From Achromobacter spanius (GTDB lineage Bacteria; Pseudomonadota; Gammaproteobacteria; Burkholderiales; Burkholderiaceae_B), in assembly GCF_029637605.1 (NCBI RefSeq), contig NZ_CP121261.1:5766001-5830000 (forward strand): a stretch of 64,000 bases of DNA, read 5' to 3'. The notes under the pieces were generated by a model, which was given only the letters and a program-made list of their open reading frames with translations, was not told where the DNA came from and searched no databases. The number at the start of each line of letters is the position of its first letter. Within the stretch, counting starts at the first letter, position 1. Both the position numbers and the translations under genes were made by a program. This document shows, piece after piece, positions 42,706 through 50,527 of the stretch.

Positions 42706-43971
42706 ATGCAAATCGTCATTGCCGGGGCCGGCATCGGCGGTCTGACGCTTGCGCTGATGTTGCATCGGCGCGGCATCGATTGCCGCGTGTATGAAAGCGC
42801 GCAGGAACTCAGGCCCTTGGGCGTCGGCATCAACCTGCTGCCGCACGCCGTCAGTGAACTGGAGCAGCTAGGGCTGATGCCCGGGCTGGCCGAGCGCGCT
42901 ATCGAAACCTCGCAACTGCACTACTACAACAAGCTTGGCCAGCCGATCTGGCGCGAGCCGCGCGGGCTACAGGCGGGCTATCCCTTGCCGCAGTTTTCCG
43001 TGCATCGCGGAGAGTTCCAGATGATGCTGGCGCAAGCCGTGCGCGAACGCCTGGGCGAGGGCGCCATCGTCACGGGTATGGTGCTGGAATCCGCCGAGCA
43101 GGACGCAAGCGGCGCCACCGCCGTGTTCCGGCGGCGCGCGGACGGGACCACGCATCGCGTGCATGGCGACATCCTGGTGGGGGCGGATGGCATTCATTCC
43201 GCGCTTCGCCGCCAACTGCATCCCATCGGCGACGAACCCCGCTTTTCCGGGCGCATGTTGTGGCGCGCGGTGACCGAGGCCCCGCCGTACCTGGACGGCC
43301 GCAGCATGTTCATGGCGGGCCACCAGGACCAGAAGTTCGTCTGCTATCCCATTTCGGAACCCTTGCGCCGCCAAGGGCGTTCGCTGATCAACTGGATCGC
43401 GGAGCTCTCGGTGCCGGATGCCGAACTGCCCGCCACCGACTGGAACCGCCAGGTCGACAAATCCGTCTTCGCGGATCGCTTTGCCGATTGGCGCTGGGAC
43501 TGGATCGACATTCCCGCCATCATCGATGGCGCAGAAGCCATTTACGAATTTCCGCTTGTGGACCGTGACCCCCTGCCGCGTTGGACGCGGGGCCGCGTTA
43601 CGCTCTTGGGCGACGCCGCGCACCCCATGTACCCCATCGGTTCGAACGGTTCGGCTCAGGCCATCCTGGACGCGCGTTGCTTGTCGGACTGGTTGGCGCA
43701 AGCGGCCGCCGGCGGTGTTCGCACGCTTGACATCGCGTTGCTGGAATATGAGGCCGAACGCCTGCCGCGCACGGCCGGCATCGTATTGCGCAACCGCTTG
43801 AATGGCCCAGAGCAGGTCATGCAGATGGCCGAAGAGCGCGCGCCGCAAGGCTTTACGGACATACACGACGTGATCACGCAAGAAGAGCTGGCGGCGGTAT
43901 CGCTGCGCTACAAACAACTGGCAGGGTTTGACCCCGCCGCCTTGAAGAAGCGCCGGGAGTCAACACCATGA
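42706..43971 (+). CDS. FAD-dependent aromatic monooxygenase (PhzS/salicylate hydroxylase-like)
   Basis: 421 aa group A flavoprotein hydroxylase using NAD(P)H and O2. FAD motif VIAGAGIGGLTLALMLHRRG at the N-terminus, DG motif VGADGIHSALRRQL near 158, and GDAAHPMYPIGSNGSAQAIL near 303, the variant seen in PhzS-type enzymes. RBS CAGGAG. It overlaps the DUF3237 gene as ATGA. The substrate is probably a hydroxy-aromatic or heteroaromatic acid, by family and cluster. Confidence 0.93.
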   Translation: MQIVIAGAGIGGLTLALMLHRRGIDCRVYESAQELRPLGVGINLLPHAVSELEQLGLMPGLAERAIETSQLHYYNKLGQPIWREPRGLQAGYPLPQFSVHRGEFQMMLAQAVRERLGEGAIVTGMVLESAEQDASGATAVFRRRADGTTHRVHGDILVGADGIHSALRRQLHPIGDEPRFSGRMLWRAVTEAPPYLDGRSMFMAGHQDQKFVCYPISEPLRRQGRSLINWIAELSVPDAELPATDWNRQVDKSVFADRFADWRWDWIDIPAIIDGAEAIYEFPLVDRDPLPRWTRGRVTLLGDAAHPMYPIGSNGSAQAILDARCLSDWLAQAAAGGVRTLDIALLEYEAERLPRTAGIVLRNRLNGPEQVMQMAEERAPQGFTDIHDVITQEELAAVSLRYKQLAGFDPAALKKRRESTP

Positions 43972-44453
43972 GCCGTCCCGAGGCATCGGCGGACGCCCTG
44001 GCGCCGCGACTGGAACATATAACGACGGTCATCGTCGAGGTCGGCCCGCCGCAAGAAGTGGGCGACACCCCGCAGGGCCGACGCCGCGTCATTCCGATCA
44101 CGGGCGGCACGGTGGATGGCCCGCGCTTGCGCGGCAAAGTGCTGCCGGGCGGTGCGGATTTCCAGATCATCCGCTCGGCCACGTACACCGACATCCATGC
44201 GCGCTACGTCATCGAAACCACCGACGGCGAACGCATCTACGTCGAAAACACCGGCATACGCACAGGCCACGCGGATGACATCGCCCGCCTGGTGCGCGGT
44301 GAACCCGTGGACCCCGCACGCATTTATTTCCGCAGCTATCCGCGCTTTGAAACCGCATCGCCGGGTTTGGCGTGGATGAACGAAAGCCTTTTCATCGGCA
44401 CAGGCGCGCGCTATCCCGACCGGGTTGAGCTGCGCTTCTACCGCATTTGCTGA
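43968..44453 (+). CDS. DUF3237-domain protein
   Basis: 161 aa; core RLEHITTVIVEVGPPQEVG, GRRRVIPITGGTVDGPRLRG, GADFQIIR and ARYVIETTDGERIYVENTG fit DUF3237, a small beta-barrel family of unknown reaction frequently next to catabolic oxygenases. Translationally coupled to the monooxygenase (4-bp overlap), so it probably acts on its product or assists it. Confidence 0.88.
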   Translation: MSRPEASADALAPRLEHITTVIVEVGPPQEVGDTPQGRRRVIPITGGTVDGPRLRGKVLPGGADFQIIRSATYTDIHARYVIETTDGERIYVENTGIRTGHADDIARLVRGEPVDPARIYFRSYPRFETASPGLAWMNESLFIGTGARYPDRVELRFYRIC

Positions 44454-44503
44454 ACCCTCGGCATCCGCCGTGGCATGAATATAAAAACGACCTGGAGACA
44501 ACC

Positions 44504-45469
44504 ATGACCTCAACGCTGCGCCGCCTGTTGGGCGGTTTCATGCTGTGCCTGCCCATCGCCGCGATGGCGCAATTTCCCAATGGCCCCGTGCGCCTGAATG
44601 TGGGTTTCCCGCCAGGCACCGGGCCCGACATCGTGGCGCGCACGCTGTCGCAACACATGGGCCCGCTGCTGGGCGAAAGCGTGGTGGTGGAAAACAAGGT
44701 GGGCGCGGGCGGGCAGATCGCCGCGCAGACCGTGGCGCGCAGCCCGGCCGATGGCCAAACGATCTTGCTGGGCGAGGTCGGCTCCATCAGCATTTCGCCC
44801 GCCACCTATCGCAACCTGAACTACGACCCGCCGCGCGATTTTGCGCCCATCTCCGAAGTGGTGCGCGCCGACTTCGTGCTGGTGGTGCCGGTCGACTCTC
44901 CGTACAAGGACCTGGCTGCGTTCGTTGCGGGTGGCAAGAAGGCGTCGGACAGAATCAACTTCGCCACCTTCGGCGCGGGCACGCCAGGCCACTTCGGCGC
45001 CGAGCTTTTTGCGCGCGAAGCGGGCATGAAGATCGAGGCCATCCATTACCGTTCAACGGGTGATGCGGTGTCGGGCCTGGTGTCCGGCGCGGTGCAGGCG
45101 GCGTTTGTGACCACGGCGCTGGCCGTGCCGCAGGTGCAGGGCGGCAAGATGCGCGCGCTGGCCATTACCGGCGCGCAACGTTCGCCCGCCTTGGCCACGG
45201 TGCCCACCTTTGCCGAAGGCGGCTTGCCGGATGTCAATTTCGGGGCGTGGTTCGCCTTGTTCGCGCCCGCCGGTACGCCGGACGCGGTGTTGAACCGTTT
45301 GCAGAAAGACAGCGCCGCCGCGCTGCGTCAGCCGGCCGCGGTGCGCAGCCTGACCGAGGCCGGCTTCGTCGTTGTCGGTTCCGACCGGAAGGCGTTGCAG
45401 ACCTTGTTGTCCGCCGAATCCAAGCGCTGGTCAGACGTGGTGAAAGCCACGGGCTTTCGGGCGGATTGA
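44504..45469 (+). CDS. Tripartite tricarboxylate receptor (Bug/TctC family)
   Basis: 321 aa, signal peptide to about AAMAQFPNGP, then Bug motifs NVGFPPGTGPDIVARTLSQ, VVENKVGAGGQIAAQTVA, FGAGTPGHFGAELFAREAG, IHYRSTGDAVSGLVSGAVQ. It probably binds the carboxylate consumed by the monooxygenase cluster. ATG 44504 has GGAGA 7 bases upstream. No permease gene nearby. Confidence 0.92.
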   Translation: MTSTLRRLLGGFMLCLPIAAMAQFPNGPVRLNVGFPPGTGPDIVARTLSQHMGPLLGESVVVENKVGAGGQIAAQTVARSPADGQTILLGEVGSISISPATYRNLNYDPPRDFAPISEVVRADFVLVVPVDSPYKDLAAFVAGGKKASDRINFATFGAGTPGHFGAELFAREAGMKIEAIHYRSTGDAVSGLVSGAVQAAFVTTALAVPQVQGGKMRALAITGAQRSPALATVPTFAEGGLPDVNFGAWFALFAPAGTPDAVLNRLQKDSAAALRQPAAVRSLTEAGFVVVGSDRKALQTLLSAESKRWSDVVKATGFRAD

Positions 45470-45546
45470 TCGGGCGTGGGGCCGAGATGGCGGAATAACC
45501 CCAGCAAGTCGCCCGCGCGTCGCCTTAAAAATGACACAGCGCAACT

Positions 45547-45728
45547 CGTAGGATGGGTGGAGCGCGAGAGGCCCTTGGGCGAGAACACGGCCGACCAACG
45601 CGCGAAACCCATCAAGCAACGCCGAATTTTTGAAAGGCTTAGCCCCCATACAAGCGCTGCCCGATGGGTTTCGCGCGTTCAGCGGTGATGTTCTTAGGAA
45701 CAGTCTCCCGCGCTCCACCCATCCTACG
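45547..45728. repeat. 182-bp palindromic repeat, copy 1
   Basis: Begins CGTAGGATGGGTGGAGCGCG and ends with its inverse CGCGCTCCACCCATCCTACG; an inner pair CGCGAAACCCATC/GATGGGTTTCGCGCG gives a second nested palindrome. A member of a dispersed non-coding repeat type common in beta- and gamma-proteobacteria. Confidence 0.92.
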
Positions 45729-45761
45729 GACTACGTCGCCGCCAGATGACGTGATGTAGCT

Positions 45762-45943
45762 CGTAGGATGGGTGGAGCGCGAGAGGCCCTTGGGCGAGAA
45801 CACGGCTGCCCAACGCGCGAAACCCATCAAGCAACGCTGAATTTTTGAAAAGCTTAGCCACCATGCAAGCGCTGCCCGATGGGTTTCGCGCGTTCAGCGA
45901 TGGCGTCTTTAGAGACAGCCTCCCGCGCTCCACCCATCCTACG
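45762..45943. repeat. 182-bp palindromic repeat, copy 2
   Basis: Same length and architecture as 45547-45728 and over 90% identical, separated from it by 33 bp. It abuts the LysR remnant. Confidence 0.92.
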
Positions 45944-45946
45944 AGG

Positions 45947-46090
45947 TGCTACGTCGGCGTGCGGGTCGCGCCCGAGTATGCCTACCACCTGGTGTACCCG
46001 GCAGGGAGCGATGCGGATCCACGGGTCTGTGCGTTGCGGGATTGGATGCTGGAAATCGTGCGGGCGGGGCAGTCGGAAATTGCCCTGTAG
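45947..46090 (+). pseudogene. C-terminal remnant of a LysR-type regulator
   Basis: The last ~47 codons read VGVRVAPEYAYHLVYPAGSD and LRDWMLEIVRAGQSEIAL, the usual end of GcvA-like LysR effector domains (YHLVYP...FRDWLLEE). Everything before is the palindromic repeat, so the gene was truncated when the repeat pair arose or was inserted. Confidence 0.7.
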
Positions 46091-46246
46091 GTGACATCAT
46101 TCGCGCCATTGGTTCCATCAATAGAACAGTTTGTTCCGTCCAAAATCGGCCGTTTTGAGGCGGGAGCTAGTGCAGCCGTCACGGTCCTGCCGTTAGAATT
46201 CCTTCCCATATCACCCCCTATCTACCAGTCGAAAGGTCAAAGTCAC

Positions 46247-46846
46247 ATGAGCAACGCTTATCTCGACGCACTGAAAAAGCGCCGTACGCAGTATTCGCTG
46301 GGTCGCAACGTGTCGGCCTCCAAGGAAGCACTGACGACCCTGATTCAAGACGCGATCAAGCACAGCCCGTCGTCGTTCAATTCGCAAAGCTCGCGCGCCG
46401 TTATTCTGTTTGGCGCCGAAAGCGTGAAGCTCTGGGACCTGGCTATTGAAGAGGTGCGCAAGGTGGCCCCGGCTGAAGGGTTCGACAAGACCGAAGCCAA
46501 GCTCAAGAGCTTTGCCGCCGGCGTCGGCACAGTGTTGTTCTTCGAAGACCAGGACGTCGTGCGCAGCCTGCAAGAGAAGTTTGCCCTGTACGCCGACAAC
46601 TTCCCGGTGTGGTCGGAACAGGCGGGCGGCATGGCCCAACTGTCGGTCTGGTCAACCCTGGCCAACGCCGACGTCGGCGCCAGCCTGCAACACTACAACC
46701 CGCTGATCGACGGCGTGGTGGCGCGTGAATGGAACGTGCCCGCCTCGTGGAAGCTGCGCGCGCAAATGCCCTTCGGCTCGAACGAAAACGGCTTTGGCGA
46801 CAAGCCCTTCATGGACGACGCCGAGCGTTTCCGCGTGGCAGGCTGA
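46247..46846 (+). CDS. Nitroreductase-family protein (FRM2/HBN1-like)
   Basis: 199 aa FMN-binding fold. LDALKKRRTQYSLGRNV at the N-terminus and SPSSFNSQSSRAVILFG for the flavin site, then GMAQLSVWSTLANADVGASL. It belongs to the short fungal/bacterial subgroup linked to lipid signalling or oxidative stress. ATG 46247 follows AAAGGTCAAAGTCAC; the longer frame from 46091 is non-coding upstream DNA. Ends at a strong terminator. Confidence 0.9.
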   Translation: MSNAYLDALKKRRTQYSLGRNVSASKEALTTLIQDAIKHSPSSFNSQSSRAVILFGAESVKLWDLAIEEVRKVAPAEGFDKTEAKLKSFAAGVGTVLFFEDQDVVRSLQEKFALYADNFPVWSEQAGGMAQLSVWSTLANADVGASLQHYNPLIDGVVAREWNVPASWKLRAQMPFGSNENGFGDKPFMDDAERFRVAG

Positions 46847-46892
46847 TCAGCCTGAAGCGGGCGGTGCAAGCCGCCTGAGTGCTCCAGTAACG

Positions 46893-46932
46893 AAAACCCG
46901 CACTTCCCCCAACTGGGGGAGTGCGGGTTTTT
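46893..46932 (+). terminator. Terminator after the nitroreductase gene
   Basis: AAAACCCGCACTTCCCCC pairs with GGGGGAGTGCGGGTTTT around AACT with a single unpaired base; symmetrical A/T runs allow bidirectional use. Confidence 0.92.
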
Positions 46933-47060
46933 GCATGATGCGCCGTCCGGGCGAGTCAGCGCTACCTCGCGTGCATAATGTTCGTTTGACCGGCCCGGCC
47001 CGTATGCGCCGGGCTCGCCATACCGCGCGGCAGGCGTCGCGCGCCTCGAGGAGACGCAAT

Positions 47061-48116
47061 ATGGATCCGATACTTGCCGGACTGTCGAATTCACTGCCTC
47101 AAGCCAAGACGGTTGAGCAATTGACCCGCCCGCTGCTGGACATGTTGGGCAGCGTGACGGGGCTGGAATCCACCTACCTGACCGCCATCGACCTGAAAGC
47201 CGATCTGCAGCATGTGCGGTTCGCCCGCAATGTGGGCGACATGCAGATTCCCGAGGGCCTGTCGGTGCCGTGGTCGGACACACTGTGCAAGCGAGCGCTG
47301 GAAGAAGGCCGCATGTGCACAAGCGACGTCGCCACCTGCTGGTCGGATTCCGAAGCCGCCCGCCAGTTGGGCATCCAGACATACGTGAGCGCGCCGGTAC
47401 GCACGGACGAAGGCACGTTGCTTGGCACGCTGTGCGCGGCCAGCGCGCAACAACATCAGATTCCGCCGCAGGCCGAGGCCGTGTTGAAGTTGTTCTCCAA
47501 CGTCATCGCCAATTTCCTGGAACGCGAAATCTTGATGGAGCAACTGCAGGCCGCGAATGTCCAGTTGATGTCCTACGCGCTGACTGATCCCTTGACCGGC
47601 CTGCCCAATCGCCGCGCCGTGTACGAAGAACTGGAACGGCTGGAAAAGCGGGCGCTGCGCGAAGGCAGCAGCGTCCTGGTCGGTGTGATCGACCTGGACG
47701 GCTTCAAGGGCATCAACGATACCTATGGCCACCAGCAAGGCGATGTGTTCCTGCAAGACATTTCCCGGCGGCTGGCCAGCTCCTTGCGCACGTCCGACAT
47801 GCTGGGCCGCATCGGCGGCGACGAGTTCGTGCTGATCGGCCCCGGCCCCGCCATCGAACGCGGCAATATCGGCCCGGGCGGCGAGGCGCAAGGCGGCGAA
47901 GCCGCAGACGCCGCCCGCGCGCTGGAGGAACGCGCCACCGAAGCCACCATCGGCCGCTATCAACTGGGCGATGCGGTGGAACCCTATGAAGGCGCCAGCG
48001 TCGGCGTGGTGGCGGTCGACCCGCGCGGCCTGGACGCCGAAGCCGCGGTCCGTCTTGCCGATGCACGCATGTATGACATCAAGCGCGCGCGCAAAGGAGC
48101 GCGGACGATACATTGA
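47061..48116 (+). CDS. Diguanylate cyclase, GAF-GGDEF
   Basis: 351 aa, soluble. GAF-like sensor at about 5-160 and GGDEF domain at 170-350. The active site GRIGGDEFVLIG is intact and an inhibitory RxxD site (RTSD) lies five residues before it, so product feedback by c-di-GMP is expected. A Gly/Ala/Glu-rich insert of about 35 residues follows the GGDEF motif. ATG 47061 has GAGGAGA upstream. Substrate GTP; the GAF ligand is unknown. Confidence 0.93.
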   Translation: MDPILAGLSNSLPQAKTVEQLTRPLLDMLGSVTGLESTYLTAIDLKADLQHVRFARNVGDMQIPEGLSVPWSDTLCKRALEEGRMCTSDVATCWSDSEAARQLGIQTYVSAPVRTDEGTLLGTLCAASAQQHQIPPQAEAVLKLFSNVIANFLEREILMEQLQAANVQLMSYALTDPLTGLPNRRAVYEELERLEKRALREGSSVLVGVIDLDGFKGINDTYGHQQGDVFLQDISRRLASSLRTSDMLGRIGGDEFVLIGPGPAIERGNIGPGGEAQGGEAADAARALEERATEATIGRYQLGDAVEPYEGASVGVVAVDPRGLDAEAAVRLADARMYDIKRARKGARTIH

Positions 48117-48164
48117 GAGGCTCTTCCAGCGCATGCCTGCGCACGGGACGTCGTTCCCCCAATT

Positions 48165-48348
48165 CGTAGGATGGGTGAAGCGCGAGATACCAACAACAAG
48201 AACGCCGCCGCCGCAACGCGCGCAACCCATCATGCAGACGTTGCGTTGTGGCTGCAGGCCAAAAGAACCGGGATGCTGCATGATGGGTTGCGCGCGTTGA
48301 GGCGGTTGGATTTTTGCCTTGAGTCTTTCGCGCTTCACCCATCCTACG
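48165..48348. repeat. Diverged palindromic repeat, 184 bp
   Basis: CGTAGGATGGGTGAAGCGCG at one end and CGCGCTTCACCCATCCTACG at the other, with an inner AACGCGCGCAACCCATCATG/CATGATGGGTTGCGCGCG pair. Same design as the 45.5-kb copies but with a different middle. It fills most of the 260-bp gap after the cyclase gene. Confidence 0.9.
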
Positions 48349-48376
48349 CCGTCAAATTGGTGGAACGCCGTGCCCA

Positions 48377-49315
48377 TCATCGATACCTGCGTTCCACCGC
48401 CGACCACTTCAACGTCTTGCGCCACTTGCCGCCTTGCTGGCGCAGTTGCAGGTCAAAGTACCCGTCTGTTTTCTCTGGCAGCACCACCAGGATGTTGCTG
48501 GCGTCGGACATGTCGTGGTCGCGTGTGCCGTCGGGGTGCCAGTCGCCGGCGATGGATTTGAAGAATGACATGGGCTGCGCGAACACCACGCGCAGCGTGG
48601 GGCCGTCGATGTGGAACAGGTACAGGGCCTCGAAGTTGGCGCCACCGCCGGAATACCCTTCGCTCCATCCGGCGCGCACGCCGAAGGCCACGGCGCCGGG
48701 GGCGATCTTGTAGGCGGCCAGGTCGAAGCGCTTCCATTCCGTGGGCATCGACAGGAGAGGGGCGTTGGGGTCTTCCGTTGCCAGGTCCTGGGGCAAGTCG
48801 ATGTCGGTATTGCGCCAGTCGGTGGGCGTCTTGACGGGGCCATCGGTGCGGGCCAGCAGCGTGGGGGCCTTGCCCGGCGTCGTGCCGAACACGCCGAACC
48901 AGACGCTGTTCTTGTCATCGTCGCTGGACAGGTCGGCGCATTCGCCGCCGCCGAACTTGATCAGTCGCGCCGCGCGTTCGGGCGTGGCCGCCAGGCACAC
49001 CATCGCGACAAACGTTCCCGGGCGTTGCGCCCAGGGTTTGGCACCCGCTACCAGCAGCCGTTTGGGATCCTGGCCAGGGGCCAATTGCTGCACCAGGAAG
49101 TCGCGTGTGAAGCCGGCGGGCAGCGCAACGCCAAGCCCGTCGGGTTGCGGCGCGCCGCTCATCTGGCTGTCGTACATTCTGCGGGCGTCTTCCGTCTGGA
49201 TGGCGCTGCGGGCCTTGTCCAGCGAGGGCACGGTGGTGTCCGCCCATGCCGAGGGCACGTGCAGCCCGCAGGCCAACAGCGGGGACAACAGGAGCGGGGC
49301 GAGTCGGATGCGCAT
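48377..49315 (-). CDS. Secreted protein of unknown function, 312 aa
   Basis: Signal peptide (MRIRLAPLLLSPLLACGLHVPSAWA) and a beta-rich mature part (GVALPAGFTRDFLVQQLAPG, RFDLAAYKIAPGAVAFGVRA, NILVVLPEKTDGYFDLQLRQ). No enzyme signature. It may be a lipoprotein, since LLAC could serve as a lipobox. The start ATG 49315 is the first Met before the signal peptide; upstream codons are Ser/Thr repeats from a GGAAGTGGAAGTGGAAG microsatellite. Confidence 0.8.
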   Translation of the reverse strand: MRIRLAPLLLSPLLACGLHVPSAWADTTVPSLDKARSAIQTEDARRMYDSQMSGAPQPDGLGVALPAGFTRDFLVQQLAPGQDPKRLLVAGAKPWAQRPGTFVAMVCLAATPERAARLIKFGGGECADLSSDDDKNSVWFGVFGTTPGKAPTLLARTDGPVKTPTDWRNTDIDLPQDLATEDPNAPLLSMPTEWKRFDLAAYKIAPGAVAFGVRAGWSEGYSGGGANFEALYLFHIDGPTLRVVFAQPMSFFKSIAGDWHPDGTRDHDMSDASNILVVLPEKTDGYFDLQLRQQGGKWRKTLKWSAVERRYR

Positions 49316-49507
49316 GGGTAGGGAGCGGGTCTCGGTAGAGGAAGCGGAAGTGGAAGTGGAAGCCGGCGCAGGATAGCCCGGGTACACGTTTCAGAGCGTT
49401 GAACTCTGTTTCTATTTTGTAAGTGGTTTTCATGCAGAATGGCGCGCTGCGCTTGCGTCACTAGCCGCAAAGCCAAACCGGCAGCCCTTGCAAGAGAGAA
49501 GAACGCA

Positions 49508-50368
49508 ATGACATTGGCACGTTCCGCATTTTCCGCACGCTCCGCAGGTTTCGCGGGTTTCGCAGTTAAGGGCCTATTCCTGGCCGGCGTGTTCGCGCTG
49601 TCCTCGCCGGCGATGGCGATCAATTGCGCCAAGGCCGGCACCGCCGTCGAAAAGCTGATCTGCGCCGACAAGGCAACGGTGGCGGCCGATGCCGGGCTGA
49701 ACCGCGCTTACCAGGCGATCTTGAAGCAGGCCCCGGACGACAGCATCCGCGCGATGCTGGTCGCCAGCCAGAAGCGCTGGCTCCAGGCGCGTGACCGTGC
49801 GCTGGACCGCCTGCTCACGGACCCTGACGCCGTGCCGGATGACAAGAGCGCGAGCAAAATTGCGCGCGAGCTGATCGAGAACCGCAGCGCGCAGTTCAAG
49901 GAAACCGGCAAAGGGTCCGCCACGCCCACCATCATTCGCCGGGCAGTTCAGCAGCAGCAGTTCCAGTCCCAATTCACGGGCGGCGCGTTCGCGGGCTTTT
50001 GGACGTCTTGCGACGTGCTGCCGCATGATTACTACGACTGCTTCGCGATTCGCCACTACCAGAACAACGACCGCGTGTGCTCGGTGGACGAATCCTGGGC
50101 GTCGGGGGCGGTCTACACCAAGCGCTACGTCGCCAACGTGGTTGACGGCAAGCCGCGTGTGATCGCGTCCTGCTCGTTCAGTAGTGCCGACGAGGCCTGC
50201 GCCACCGTCGGCGATACGAAGGCGAATTGGAACCGGCAGCCCCAGGCGCCGCAGTACGTGTATGCCGACAAGCCGCTGCCGAAGCTGGATGGCGAGATCG
50301 ACGCGTCGGACGATACCGAATGGGTGCAGGCCTGCCTGACGGACCCGGCATATCCACCAGGGCAATAG
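49508..50368 (+). CDS. LprI/DUF1311-type periplasmic protein, 286 aa
   Basis: Signal peptide ending SSPAMA, then the Cys-containing LprI-like domain: INCAKAGTAVEKLICADKAT, LNRAYQAILKQAPDD, VASQKRWLQARDRAL. LprI domains are linked to lysozyme inhibition in some bacteria. The C-terminal ~140 aa with paired cysteines (TSCDVLPHDYYDCFAI, ASCSFSSADEACATV) is unassigned. ATG 49508 follows GAGAGAAG. Confidence 0.85.
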   Translation: MTLARSAFSARSAGFAGFAVKGLFLAGVFALSSPAMAINCAKAGTAVEKLICADKATVAADAGLNRAYQAILKQAPDDSIRAMLVASQKRWLQARDRALDRLLTDPDAVPDDKSASKIARELIENRSAQFKETGKGSATPTIIRRAVQQQQFQSQFTGGAFAGFWTSCDVLPHDYYDCFAIRHYQNNDRVCSVDESWASGAVYTKRYVANVVDGKPRVIASCSFSSADEACATVGDTKANWNRQPQAPQYVYADKPLPKLDGEIDASDDTEWVQACLTDPAYPPGQ

Positions 50369-50527
50369 CACGGCGGGGGCTGTGTAAGGCGCATACCGCT
50401 GATATTCACGCCGATACGCAAAACTTTCTGTTTCCAGCGGGCAGCGGCGTCATCGCGTCTTAAAATCCTGCATTGCAGATTTTCGCTGCCGGCATAGGCC
50501 CGCGCGGAACCGAACCGAGAGATATCG

